Below, in pieces: positions 34,241-45,402 of a stretch of 64,000 nucleotides of DNA. The position numbers and the translations under genes were made by a program. The stretch's first letter is position 1. Every line of letters starts with the position of its first letter. This DNA comes from Channallabes apus (taxonomy: Eukaryota; Chordata; Actinopteri; Siluriformes; Clariidae), in contig CM060125.1 in assembly GCA_030522415.1 (NCBI GenBank), positions 4,832,401-4,896,400 on the forward strand, in the 5' to 3' direction. The notes under the pieces are model-generated. The model saw only the letters and a program-made list of their open reading frames with translations, had not been told where the DNA came from and did not search any database.

Positions 34241-35116
34241 TACTGTACAATTACCACCTGTCACTAGGGAGGTCTCACATGACGGCTACTACAACCAGTC
34301 AGGGAGGGCTGGAGACTATCACGTATTTCCTCCAAATCACTTGTCGCCAGTTGAACACAGTTTTCGAACTGCTCACTCAGGCACTGAATGGGGGTCGGCA
34401 GAACACACTCGGAGGATAGCACTGTCTGCTCCTTCCGCTTGAGTGAGCTCACAGATGCCCACAGACTGGTGTCAGAGCGCTAAGTGCCTCCCATCCCACC
34501 ACGCTGAGAGAGCTCGGCCAATCAGCTCTCTCTAATCCCCCGGCTGCGAGAGGCTTCATCACAAAATCCGAGAAAGGGTTAAAAAAATCTGATTTAATGA
34601 TGATGTGTTGAAAGTGTAAACTTTTAACTTCATCTGTAGTCATATTTTTGCCATAGTGTCGCTTCTTCTTTTTCTTTTTTAGTTTATTGGTGGTTACTGC
34701 CACCTACTGGACTGGAGGGTGAAGTGGAAGACTGTAAGAAACATGTTTTATAGTTTAAAACTTTAAATCCTATAAGAAATATAGGTACTTGAAACAAATC
34801 AGAGCATAAACATGCCCAACGGTTCTGAATCAAATCGAACGGAAAACTGCAATGCCAAAAAAATAGAATAAAAAGTTACTGAATTAGAGGTTAAGTCTAC
34901 CTACGATTCACAGCATTATGTGTAAGAAAAGCAGAGTTACTGTTCCAACCCAAAAGCTAAACAAAGCTTCCTGTAACAGCACATACTTTAATCCTTTCAG
35001 GTGTACTGTAAATTGTATGTTCTGATTTACAGAATGACCTTTCATACATTTTATTTGTATAGTTGCATTTAATGTTGTGGATCGTCTGGGCAACAATGTT
35101 TTTTCTGCAATTATTA
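34241..35116. other. non-coding stretch
   Basis: No gene recognised; AT-rich with a short A/T-rich spacer near 34660-34680. Confidence 0.45.
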
Positions 35117-35226
35117 CTAGAGATGTTCCGATACCATTTTTCCCCTCCCGATACCGATTCCGATACTTGGGCTCAGGGTATCCGCCGATACCGAGTACTG
35201 ATCCGATACCTGGGTGTGTATCTGTA

Positions 35227-35287
<61 letters not shown>

Positions 35288-35963
35288 GCATTTCTTTTTT
35301 TAAGTAAAATACTACAAGCCCTGTGTAATGGGTTCGGCCCTAAGTGCACGGGTGAAACCATTAAACACGGACACGAGGCGAGGCCTTACAGGAAAAAGGG
35401 TAATTTATTTAGAAAAATGGGTAAGGAAAGGGTTAAAGACTCTATGCGGCCTTTTCCACTTTGGCGGCAGGGATGCGAAGGCAGGCTCGACGCGGAAGTG
35501 AAAGTGCCGACCTTTTTAAAGTCTCTGGGGCGCATCACATCGCCCCGCTCTTGTGCCACTGTCTCTCATAAAATCCACCGCGTCGCAAAGTCCAGCTTCC
35601 CAACAGTCAGACCCCGAGCTACACTCCCCACTGTGTTTTATAGCGCCGGGATCATTAGCGGCGATAGCTCCTGGGCCGTTGCCTCATTCTGCGGCTCTGC
35701 TCCTTCACATACCTAAAGGGGGGGAGGGTGCCTAACTAGTGAGCGAGGAGCGATATCAATTTGGGCGCACGCCCATCACAGGCGCACGCCGTGACACTGT
35801 GTAAGTAAGCTAAGCTAGCAAAGCTAGCAGGCATAAATAGGTTATGTTTAGGAAAATGGTATCGGATCGGTACGTGGACTCAAATACTCGCCGATTCCGA
35901 TGCCGGATTTTTTTGTGGTATCGGCAGCATTTCCGATACCAGTATCGGGATCGGAACAACCCT
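35117..35963. mobile_element. non-autonomous hAT element, copy 1 (847 bp)
   Basis: The ends CTAGAGATGTTCCGATACC and ATCGGAACAACCCT carry repeated CCGATACC motifs (subterminal repeats) and are flanked by near-identical 8-bp sites, AATTATTA (35109-35116) and AATTATTT (35964-35971). The inside has a GT/TA microsatellite (35229-35288) and a 473-bp LTR-like segment. Any open frames across it look fortuitous. Confidence 0.85.
35324..35796. repeat. LTR-like segment inside hAT copy 1
   Basis: Runs from TGTAATGGG to GCCGTGACA, that is TG...CA edges with short inverted termini, and resembles a solo retrotransposon LTR. The flanking CCCTG and CTGTG match only partly. The same segment is present in hAT copy 2. 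Confidence 0.4.
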
Positions 35964-36765
35964 AATTATTTGTTATATCAGCTACAGTTTTAAAAAAATC
36001 AACCTACTCACTGTCCTCTCCTTATTTTTCTCCCTCAAACTTAATACAATAAGATAACACAGCTTGATAAAAATAAAAACCACTCTGCCCTTTGTGCTTT
36101 TCAATGGTAACAAAAAAGCTTTCACCGTTAATAAAGCTTTACCTCTGACTGAATGTGCTAACACTGGAGACTCCTTACTTAAAGGATAAAGCAACATTTA
36201 GAAATTTCCTTTAGGATAAATAATAAATCTATTTGTCTATCTCCTTACAGAAAACAAATCAACACCATTAGTAATCCAACTATACTGTAAATAAGCTGCT
36301 TCTACTACAGAGAAATATTTTAACAATTATTAAAATAAAATAAATCAATGATATTAAAATAAATCAATGATATTATTAATTTGCAGATGATTACAAGCCT
36401 TTTGGAGAACTGCTTTCTAGATAGATGAAACACAGAGTGAACTGATTGTTCATAATAGTTAAATGGTCCATAATGTACAGTACAGTATAAAGAGGAATGA
36501 GTATTTATTTCTGAATAACACGTGGTGTTTCAAAAGCTGGGAGCATCATGTTTTTTTTTTCCTCTTGAAAAGTCAGTGTGATCTAGCTAAAGGGTAGGTG
36601 TTTCATCCCATTTGCTTACGTTTGTGTTGGCCAATCCCAACTGGTTAGCCAGTAAGCAGGTACATGTGAATTGGATTGATGCATAATTCAAAATCTCCAG
36701 ATGTGATTATTCCCTCTTTAAAAGTCATTGTCACCAACCATTAACCGTGCATGTACTTTAAATAC
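35964..36765. other. non-coding stretch
   Basis: AT-rich; nothing recognised. Confidence 0.5.
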
Positions 36766-37500
36766 ACTCACAGGCCATTTCATTAAGTAAACCTTGCAAG
36801 AGTACTGGGTCCAACCGCTTTTTCCTTCAGAACTGCCTTAATCCTTTGTTGCATACTGTAGATTCAACAAGGTGCTGGAAACGTTCCTTAGAGATTTTGG
36901 TCCGTATTGGCATGATAGTGTCCCATAGTTGCTGCAGATTTGTCCATAATGAAAATCTTCCACTCCATCATAACTCAAAGGTGCTCTATGGGATTTAGAT
37001 ACTGTGACTGTGAAAGTAATCACCATTCAAGAAACCATTTGAGATGTTTTTACCTTTGTGACATGGTGCATTATCCTGTGCTCACCAATGGATGGACCTG
37101 GTCGCAACAATACTCAGGTAGGCTGTGGCAGTTGAACAAGGCTCATCTGATACTAAGGGGACCAAAGTGTACCAACTAAAAGAAAACACATATCACTACA
37201 CCACCACCAGCCTGAACCACTGATCCAAGGCAGGATGGATCCATGTTTCCATCCTGTTTATGTTCATTCAAGGTTTGATGTGTTGTGCTTTCAGAGATGT
37301 TGTTTGGCATACCTCGGTTGTAACGAGACGTTCTTTGAGCTTCTGTTGCCCTTCTATCAGCTCAAATCAGTCTAGCCATTCTCCTCTGACCTCTTCAGGT
37401 ATCAACAATGCATTTTTGGTCAGAAAACTGCCACTCACTGGATATTTTCTCTTTTTCAGAACATTCTTTGTAAACCCTAGAGACGGTTCTGTATGAAAAT
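36766..37500 (-). pseudogene. Tc1-like transposon fossil
   Basis: On the minus strand, GTACACTTTGGTCCCCTTAG, CAGGATAATGCACCATGTCA (second catalytic D region, QDNAPCH), CCCATAGAGCACCTTTGAG (the N/H-P-I-E-H-L region with the catalytic E) and GGATTAAGGCAGTTCTGAAG (C-terminus) occur in the right order. The right-hand portion is scrambled and the N-terminus is missing. A TACTGTA at 36856 sits where the family consensus, as I remember it, has a simple TA. Confidence 0.75.
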
Positions 37501-38416
37501 CTGTAAGAGCCGTAAGAGCATGTCTGTAAGAGCATGCACTGCATTCTACAGAAGCTCAACGGCCATGGAGTGTTTTTTCCACTCGTCTTTTCATTCACAT
37601 TCAACACTATTTGCTGATGCTGCGGCCCAGAATGCAGGAGAGCAGAGAGGAAGGTTATTCACCACATCCGCTTTGATGCGCGCACACGTACAGTACTTCC
37701 TTATCCTTATCCTTATATACCTCTCTGTATCGTTAAATTCCCCAGAAACACACACACAGAGCTGTTTCTCTTGCAAACGTTTCAGAATACGAATTAGTCG
37801 CTATAATATCCAGAATTCATACAAAGTGTCTTTAAATTCCAACATAAATGAAAAGCACTTTAAGTATGTGCAGGTAGAACAGAGAGTACAAGTACGCCAC
37901 AGAAGCGTAAAAGGGAAAATATCCAAAGTGACGCACGAGGCCGAAGCACTTAAGAGTGTCTCAGAGTTACAGAGATGGTGCAGGCAGATCTTGCACTCAG
38001 TTCAAAGGGTTCTTGGTTCTCATGCCTCTATGTCTTTGATCATATCCGTGCTAAGCTACTGTAGGGTAATATCCCGATTTTGGCTTTTTTGACAGTCATA
38101 GACAGGGACATCTGGATACATTTGGGTCAGATGCATTCGCTCTTTACTCCTTCTTTTTTGTGACATACAAAATGTAGCAGGGGTAAAGAAAAAGTTTTTA
38201 TTTAAAGGCACAAATACTGTATGAGAGTGAAAAAGTAGTGGGACTTTCAGTACCTGAATACCAGCGAAACCTGGCCCCAAATTTTTTAATATTTACACAA
38301 ATGTTATTTTCTTGCAGGCTGTTAACAGTGTAAATGGATTGTAAAAGTACGTGCATTTTATACTATAAAATTTTCTCATCCGTGTAAACTGAAACCTAAT
38401 AATACTTAAATATATA
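37501..38416. other. stretch without a supported gene
   Basis: A 199-codon open frame (37493-38092, +) exists, but it has no recognisable domain, no convincing start context and no similarity I know of. I treat it as chance. Confidence 0.4.
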
Positions 38417-38794
38417 CTGTACCAGGCAAATATTTGGACACACCAATATAGATTATAGCAGAACAAAATAGAATTATGTAGTCAACAAAAACATGTTAAA
38501 TAACTTTCATATTTTCTATTCCTCAACGTAACTACATTTTGCTTAATGAAATGGCTTTCCAACTATCATGAATGATTTCCCAAAGATATTGAGCATTTCT
38601 TGGCTGCTGTTCCTTCACTCTCCAGTCCAACTCACCCCAAACCATCTCAACTGCATTTAGATCAAGTGACTGTGGAGGCCAGATCATCTCTTCCATCACT
38701 CTGCATCTTGGACAAATAGCTCTTACATTACCTAGAGGTCTGTTTGGGGTCATTGGCCTATTGGAAAACAAAAAAAAATAAAATGGTGCCACTA

Positions 38795-39395
38795 ATGCCT
38801 CTTTTCCACTGCATAGTACGGCACAGTACGGTTCAGTACAGCTCACTTCGGTTCGCGCTCAGTTCGGCTCGGTTTGCGCTTCCACTGCAGTTTAGTAATG
38901 CTTTAGAGTGGGCGGGATTACTCACGTGTCGCGGCGCCGCTACTGCCGTGACGTCATCGTAAACGCGCCACAAACAAACACACAACAATGGAGCATATGG
39001 ACGGCATGGTGTTCTTCATTCTCGGCATGTGGATGTTTTTAACAGCGAGACGAAGGAGTTTGTTTCAAAAGAGGCTGATGGCAGCCAAAGAAAAATTTTT
39101 GGTTAATACAAAAAGGTGCGTCCGATCCTTCTCTGGCTGTTCTAAATATAGCGGTTCTGTTGTGTCTCGTGTCGCAAGTTCAGTGACGCTCAGTAATGAC
39201 GATTTTCTCCGGCCAATCAGTGACCAGCAGAGTTTACACGTCACGTTTTGGTAACGGTTCGGCGCGCTTGGAACCTCGGCTGAGGTGGTACTAAAAAAAG
39301 GACCAGGTAACAGGTACTGTTCCCAGTGGAAAACCCCCCAAAAGTGAGCTGAACTGAACCGTGTCGTGCCGTACTATGCAGTGGAAAAGCGCCAT
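38795..39395 (+). mobile_element. 601-bp MITE, copy 2
   Basis: Same family as 14639-15237 in opposite orientation. The terminal repeat is ATGCCTCTTTTCCACTGCAT at the left and its near-complement at the right, flanked by TA (38793-38794 and 39396-39397); TAAT/ATTA symmetry means AT is equally possible. It inserted into the Tc1 element at 38.4-40.4 kb and is therefore younger than it. Confidence 0.85.
38988..39254 (+). CDS. MITE-borne ORF (88 aa)
   Basis: Starts with ATG in a good context (acaacaATGG). The first 35 residues (MEHMDGMVFFILGMWMFLTA, then RRRSLFQKRLMAAKE) equal those of the other MITE copy. A CG-rich upstream part with GTGACGTCATCG (CRE-like) at about 38950 could act as a promoter. 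The downstream part differs from the other copy after a one-base shift. It is possibly exon 1 of an unseen autonomous element. No known domain. Confidence 0.35.
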   Translation: MEHMDGMVFFILGMWMFLTARRRSLFQKRLMAAKEKFLVNTKRCVRSFSGCSKYSGSVVSRVASSVTLSNDDFLRPISDQQSLHVTFW

Positions 39396-40574
39396 TAGTG
39401 CAGACAAGATAAGATGGTACGGCATGTCACTGCAAAATGCTGTGGTTAAGTGTGCCTTCAATTTTCCTAGTGTTACCAACAAAGCACACCCACACCATCA
39501 CATCTCCTCCACCGTGCCCCTCCTCCGCCGCAGCGGGAACCACGCGGGAACCGTCTGTTCACTCTCTCTCCAGCTATCATACTGTAGAACCAAATATCAC
39601 CAGACCAAAGGACAGTTTTCCACTGATCTAATATCCATTCATTGTATTTCTTGACCCAAACAAGTGTTTTCTGTTTGTTTTTCCGAAATAATTGTTTCTT
39701 CCCGCCAATTCAACCATGAAGGCCTCACACAGTCTCCTTTTGAACAGTGGGTGTTAAAATATGTCTGCCAAGAAGCATTTACGTGGGCTCTACTCTGAGG
39801 TGCTGTAAATCAGTGCTTTCTGAGGCTGGTCATTCTAATATCCTCTGCAACAGAGATACTGTAACTCTTTCGTCTTCCTTTCCTGGGACGTTCATCATGA
39901 GAGCCAGTTTCATCATAGCGTTTGATGGTTTTGCCGAATGCACTTGGGGATAGATTCAAAGTTCTTGAGACTTTTCAGTTTTACTGACCTTCATTTCAGT
40001 TTTTTCTCGTTGCTTACGGTGCTTCTTGCCATAATATGTACATTACACTAGTTGTAGTAACACTAATAGGGCTCCTGACTTGTCTGATCAGGACAACTGA
40101 TGGTCTAAAGCACATTAAGAAGGCAAGAAATGTCTCAGATTAAGTCTTGTAAACCTGTGATCCAGATGAAGTCTTGCAAACCTGTGATCCAGATGAACCT
40201 CGTGATTCTCATGTGACAAAACCAAGATTGAGCCGAAGTTAATTGGTTAATTGAAGTACTTTGGACAATTTCAAATATAAAACATATTCTGGGTTGTTTC
40301 ACACTGTTTTGTTTACTACATAATTCTTTTATATGTGTTCTTTTATAGTTTGGATGTTTTCAGTATTGCTGTATGTTGTAAATAATAAAAATAAGGAAAA
40401 ACCACTGAAGGAGAACGTGTGTCCAAACTTTGGTAATGTCTGCTAACGTATACAGTATGTCCAGATTCATTTCAAGACTAAACTGCAATTGTTATAGCAT
40501 GAGACATTTATTATTAGTATAATTATTACTATTATAAATATTACTATTATTATTATTATTACTGTATTATAACC

Positions 40575-40690
40575 GTGTACTTGGAGGAAACCCATCAAAC
40601 ATGGGGAGAACATGCACACTCCAAGCGAGGATAGACATGAACCCCAACACGGGAGGTGCAAGGTGACGGTGGTACTGTAACTAAATCAGC
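40575..40690 (-). repeat. old V-SINE fragment
   Basis: GGAGGAAACCCATCAAACAT, GGGGAGAACATGCACACTCC and GGGAGGTGCAAGGTGACGGT are diverged V-SINE pieces. At 40675 a TACTGTA stands where younger copies (for example 32387) have a simple TA between GTGC and ACC. Confidence 0.75.
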
Positions 40691-40953
40691 ATGCCACCAG
40701 TTATTATTAATTCTATTAATTATTATCAGTAGTACTAGTATTAATATTATTACTAATCATCATCATCGTCATCACATTCTTCTTCATTTTCATTTAAACT
40801 TACATCAACAAATCCAATAGGATCTCAACTCATAATAATTCAATTCAATATTCAAAATATCTAAGGAATAAAAGATAAAAGAAATAAAAGATTAAAGAAA
40901 AAAACAATAAAAGATTGAAAAAGACAAATAACAACGGACAAAAAAGACCACTG
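40691..40953. other. short non-coding spacer
   Basis: ATT-rich simple sequence and A-rich stretches up to the CACTG element. Confidence 0.5.
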
Positions 40954-41556
40954 TACACTGTTAAAAATTGCTGTTAATTAACGGCAAAATTTTAACAGTA
41001 TAATCCTGTTATGCTCAAAAGCAGTGAATTACTGTTTTTTTACGGTTGGTGAAATTATGTAGACAAAATTTAACAGGGTTTTAGCGTATTTATTGGACGA
41101 AGGCAAAAAAACAGTACTTAACAGTATTTCGGGAACTGAAAACTGCAGAGCACACGTGGATTTTCATCCATCTTTATTCTGTGACTTAACTGGTAAGTGC
41201 ACATTTTCCTTGCTCCTTTTAAACAAAATACACCTTTGCAAATGCAAATAATTGTGGAAGCTGATATTGTAACATTTTATATGTTCATTTCAGTAGGTCA
41301 ACATGCTAACTGCTTCATAGAGTGAAGCTGGATTTCCCATTCAAATATTCCCGATTATAAGGTGAGTTCAATTAAACATCATATACTATAAACTCGTCTG
41401 CAAAGTAAGCCTTTATACACCGTAGCAACAAAGTGATATTTATGTCTCAATAGCACGCTGAATTTATCGTCATCTCGTTTGCAATTTTTAGCTTGCTACA
41501 GTATCTTTTCATTTATTGCCTAATATACCTTAAATGTACCACGTTTATTTCGGTAA

Positions 41557-41810
41557 TACCCCTATCTCACCTACGCGGTTTCGCGTGGTGGCCGTAAATA
41601 CGGTTCATTATGATTAACTGCGAGTTTTCGGCGCTGTGAGTACGTTTCCATCTTTCCGCGCGAAAAATTAAACGTTTAATTTTTTCGCTGGTTCTTGCGG
41701 AAGCTTGCGGTCCACAGAACTTCCCTGAACGCCAGCGGAACGTCGGCGGGAAATCGCGGCGACACACGGTGCCTAACTCCACATCTTAAACAGCATAGGT
41801 GAGATAGAAG
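41557..41810. mobile_element. 254-bp PIF/Harbinger-type MITE (TACCCCTATCTCACC family)
   Basis: Begins TACCCCTATCTCACC preceded by TAA and ends GGTGAGATAGAAG followed by TAA, with two terminal bases apparently lost. The GC-rich interior (GTGGCCGTAAATACGG, GGAACGTCGGCGGG) matches 60945-61157 inverted and 7136-7278. It encodes nothing. Confidence 0.75.
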
Positions 41811-41982
41811 TAACCGTGATTGTAAATGTGGCTAAGTTTGTTCTAAGTTGTACAAAACTGTATTCTGAGGGGAGTTTTTCTGTACTAGTGTTGCTGTTTA
41901 GTTTCTTTAATGTTGGCTGTATTTTGAAGTTAAAAAAGTTGAAACTTAGTTTGATAGAATAAGTCACGCAATTGAATACTTA

Positions 41983-42000
41983 TACCCCTATCTCACCTAT
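41983..42000 (+). repeat. solitary Harbinger-type end
   Basis: TACCCCTATCTCACCTA preceded by TTA, with no matching right end downstream in the unit. It lies only 130 bp before the zinc-finger ORF. Confidence 0.5.
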
Positions 42001-42129
42001 TAGTAGGAATAATTCCTGTTCAAAAGTGTAGTGTTGTTGGTTCCTATTGTAGTGCTACCAGTGCTACTTCAGTACAGCAGGCTAGTGGAGATTTTTTGAG
42101 TTACAGACTGACCATTTTGACTTGTCAGC

Positions 42130-42653
42130 ATGTTTGCATGTCAGTTATGTGAGCAACAATGCAATACTCCAGTAGCCTATGTGAAGCACATGAGGATTCA
42201 CAGCAATATCCCTAACTTGTTTCTTAATTGTTGCATCCAGGACTGTAACAGGAAGTTCACACAATTAGCAGCTTTGAAATCACATCTTTACAGACACCAC
42301 AATGCATGTGTGGTGGTGCCTACGTACATCACATTTGTACCCTGTAGTAGACCTTGCATGCCATGTGGACTTGTGTAGTGCCAAATGTGATACACTAACT
42401 CAGTTTTATTCCCATCTTAAAGTGCACATTAAAGAGGGACGAAGAGTGACATGCCCTTTTAAGCACTGTGATAAATCATTTTCAGTGATATCTACCTTTA
42501 CCTCTCACATATCAAGGAAACATAAAAATTCAACAGAGGTAAACCTAAGTGAATCCATTGTTGCTCCATTGCTTGAGACTGTAGCTGAAAGCTTTCAAAA
42601 TATTGACAGTGATATGGTGACAGAAGAACATACTGGTGTAGTTGGGAATAGTT
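42130..42653 (+). CDS. SAMD3-like fish gene, exon A (C2H2 fingers, frame broken)
   Basis: ATG at 42130 opens a finger CQLCEQQC...HMRIH (C4, C7, H20, H24) and a second, CCIQDCNRKF...HLYRHH. That frame ends in TAG at 42376-42378. The adjacent frame carries on with FYSHLKVHIKEG and a third finger CPFKHCDKSF...HISRKH, to a donor GTAAGT at 42654. So a one-base shift near 42330-42375 separates fingers that belong together. This copy may therefore be inactive, or the assembly may have an indel. Fingers of this kind occur at the start of many near-identical uncharacterised fish proteins. They probably bind nucleic acid. Confidence 0.65.
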
Positions 42654-42732
42654 GTAAGTGTACATTGTGCTCAATTTAGCATGTGACCTGCAAGTGACAG
42701 ATATTTCCAATAACTTAATGTTTGATTTACAG

Positions 42733-42759
42733 GCCTTCAAGGTGACCAATGTTTTATTA

Positions 42760-42793
<34 letters not shown>

Positions 42794-42991
42794 GTAAAAC
42801 AAAACTTGGTTAATCTCCTATGTTTAATCTCATATTTTTTAACAGGCCTTTACAGGATACATATATTTCCAGTCATTAATGTTTTATTTACAGCCCTTCG
42901 AGGGGATGAATATTTTATAATTTTTTTTAAATGATGAATAAAAACTTGCTTAATCTCATAATTCATCTCTTATTATTTACAGGCCTTAGAG
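42733..42991 (+). other. tandem candidate microexons
   Basis: The motif TTTACAG followed by (G/C)CCTTnnAG-like sequence occurs four times (near 42733, 42846, 42894, 42983). The first and last read AG|GCCTTCAAG|GTGACC and AG|GCCTTAGAG|GTGACC, that is 9-base exons with both splice signals. Direct splicing of exon A to exon B would create TAG at the junction; including one 9-base exon keeps the frame open. Confidence 0.35.
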
Positions 42992-43063
42992 GTGACCTTA
43001 GAGAAACTTAGAGGTTTTTTTTTTTTTTTTTTTTTAAAGTTGCCTCTGCTTTTCCTATTTCAG

Positions 43064-44058
43064 AGACAGAGATGGTATCTTTGGACCTACAAATTCTTCC
43101 TTCGCCTACACCACAAGTCAGCTCTCCTTCAGTCCTTCCTTGCTCCAGTGCATCAAGTGGACTCTCAAATCTAGAATCTAGCAGCTCCGAAAACTGCGGT
43201 CCATCCTCCCAAATCAATAAAACATGGCCAGAGGCATTTCAGATTCCTTGGACTGCAATGCCTATGGACATTCGTTCAGCACTGGCTGATGGCAAGAGAC
43301 CTTCACCAGCAGCAAGGAGACAAATGGTCAGAGTTTTGGCAGATGAGATGAGGAAATATGAGCTAAACCCAACACGTGGACAATGTGTCACAGTTTGTCG
43401 AAACATCATCCGCCAGTATCCTCAAAGTTTTGCCGATCTCCGTGACAATGGTCAGGTATTAGGAAATGGTTATACCTCACTGTTAATTCAAATTAAAAAC
43501 CGAATTGAAAATCTTAACCGCACCACCAGCTTTCGCCAACACCGTTCATCTGGTGATGGACTGAAGAGAGGGCCTACTGATACATATGGCTGCACCAGAT
43601 TTCAGCCTGATCTCCCACCGGAGGAGACAGACGAAACCATAGAGCAGAAACGTCAGCGACTGGAGGAGATATACCGTCGAGATGGAATAAATGGGGTTGA
43701 AAAAGCAGAGGTTAAGCAACTTATGGAAACAACCTTTTGCCTCCAGCGGCAGCAAATAAATATATTACCAGCACCCACCATCGCTGATTTAAAACAGCAG
43801 TGGCCATACCTTTTCACTCAGAAAGGGCTTCATGCTCATTTTGAGCTTCTTACTGATATCAAAGTTATGCATGCACTTGAGCTTGCCATGGAAGAGTGTG
43901 GAAGAGCCATTGTGGAGTTCTTCAGCAACAAACCCACCAATGCACATGTCAGGGCAGTCATTTCTCTGCGTCCAGACCTCGAGCTTTCCCTCTGCGTCAT
44001 CCAACTTTTCATGGCTCACTTTTCTGAGACTCAGGAAGGTCTGATCCTTTTTGCAAAT
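43064..44058 (+). CDS. SAMD3-like fish gene, exon B (main exon)
   Basis: The acceptor TTTCCTATTTCAG ends at 43063 and the donor AAT|GTAAGT begins at 44059. The exon is open for 331 codons and contains an ATG at 43072 that might also start translation. A serine-rich start is followed by TWPEAFQIPWTAMPMDIRSA, helical RRQMVRVLADEMRKYELNP, GYTSLLIQIKNRIENL, the acidic linker PPEETDETIEQKRQRLEE, and WPYLFTQKGLHAHFELLTDI. These features recall proteins named 'sterile alpha motif domain-containing 3-like' in fish databases. The SAM domain itself is not visible here. Function unknown. Confidence 0.8.
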
Positions 44059-44175
44059 GTAAGTTGTTTTTTTTTCTATAATGGTATTATTGTTAATTAA
44101 AAAAATAAATGCATACAAGGCATTATTATTAGTGTATTTTGCCTCTATGTCCTCATCATTGTAACTGTGTCTTAG

Positions 44176-44245
44176 GCATCTTCAACTGCAGCTGATGTAG
44201 AAAGAACACTTGAACTACCTGCAACTCCTCGACTGATTCTCCTTG
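44176..44245 (+). CDS. SAMD3-like fish gene, exon C
   Basis: A 70-base exon between acceptor TGTCTTAG and donor CTTG|GTATGT. It continues the reading frame from exon B with ASSTAADVERTLELPATPRL and leaves one base for exon D. Confidence 0.75.
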
Positions 44246-45009
44246 GTATGTATAAATTTTTTTTTTACATAAGCCACTAAGGGTGTTTTTTTCTGTATTT
44301 CATCAAACATGGTAAATTATTTAGTACAAAGCAATATACACAAATACACAAGATAAATATTCTGCCATCTTTTACCCACACTAATGCCATTCGGACCCAT
44401 TCAGACTTCATTCATCTTCAGAAAACAAATGATTATATTATTAAAATTCTTTCATCATTTTTGTTCATCTATTGAAAGTCCAAAAAAAAACTTTAATGCT
44501 TCAAAACGTTCATAAAGTTGTTGTAAATGTATTGATTTAATTTTGTTCATTCATGTATAAACATTCATCATACATAGAGCAAAAAAGCTGAAACATGCTT
44601 ACTTGACATGTGAGAACCAATGAAGTTTGTTCTTGTCTGTCAGGCAAGCATGTTTGAGCACGGTTTTGACTGGACTTTTAATGGATGAACAATAATAATG
44701 AAAGAATATTAAAAATAGCTTAAATTTTTCTTTGAAGGTGGCAAGGTACTTACTAAATTTTAATGCATTATCTATATCATATCTAATTATCTAATGCATC
44801 ATCTATATTGAGCAAAAATATTGAGTTAAATTATAACAATTGCAGCAACAGTTTCACAATATACAATATACACATGTTGACTTCATGTTGTCCACAATCA
44901 ACATTTTGAAATGCATTTGTTATGATAAAAGAAAAATGATTTCTGGCAGTAGGAAATTTATATTTTATGTGACTGCTGACATTGTTTTTTTTTCTTGGGA
45001 ATGGTTTAG

Positions 45010-45184
45010 GTGAAAAACCAGGAAGCTACATTAATAAATGGATGATCAGTTTTGAGGGGCAAGTAATTTGTGAGAGCATCCAGCCAAGTTTTCTGTCTGG
45101 TCTTGCAGCTGTGTTTTCAATTTTCTACAATTTCAATGTGGAGTACCAAGTGGAAGCTGCATGCACATTGGAATTCATTCAGAG
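45010..45184 (+). CDS. SAMD3-like fish gene, exon D
   Basis: A 175-base exon after acceptor TGGTTTAG, ending CAGAG|GTTAGA. In frame it encodes GEKPGSYINKWMISFEGQVI and LAAVFSIFYNFNVEYQVEAA, a conserved core in the fish family as I remember it (a SYYVFNIxYP-like segment before LEFLQR). Confidence 0.78.
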
Positions 45185-45248
45185 GTTAGATTCTTAGATT
45201 CATATATTAATTTCTCTTCACATTCTTGTTTACGCATTTGTTTTCCAG

Positions 45249-45402
45249 GCGCTTCATTGGTATAAACCCTGAAAAAGGCACCAAGGGTGGAAACGTCCTA
45301 ACAAAGCGGACAGGGAAGGTCTCTAACAAGAAGAAAACAGTCAACACTCGGGTTGCAAGTCTACTTAAGAAGCTAATGGACTTCGAGTGGGACTTCATAT
45401 AA
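45249..45402 (+). CDS. SAMD3-like fish gene, last exon
   Basis: Acceptor TTTTCCAG at 45241-45248. In frame it gives RFIGINPEKGTKG, a basic stretch (TKRTGKVSNKKKT) and the end LLKKLMDFEWDFI, then TAA at 45400-45402. The basic stretch could be a nuclear localisation signal. An AATAAA at 45770-45775 is a plausible polyadenylation signal, giving a 3' UTR of about 390 bases that ends inside the CACTG unit. Confidence 0.78.

Larger units (their letters stand above)
38417..40436 (-). mobile_element. Tc1-like element (decayed) interrupted by a MITE
   Basis: The left end ACCAGGCAAATATTTGGACA and the right end GTGTGTCCAAACTTTGGTA are inverted relatives, next to TA on the left. Between them, minus-strand pieces of Tc1 transposase such as SLDLNAVEMVWGELDWRVKE (catalytic E region) and AVVKCAFN-type fragments are visible. 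The MITE at 38795-39395 splits it. Many stops: dead. Confidence 0.7.

Noticed and set aside
35063..35716. 217-residue open frame
   Set aside because: It runs across the hAT end, the GT microsatellite and the LTR-like segment; there is no domain and the other hAT copy breaks it.
37493..38092. 199-residue open frame on the plus strand
   Set aside because: No recognisable domain, ordinary AT-rich composition, no splice or promoter context. Kept only as a note.
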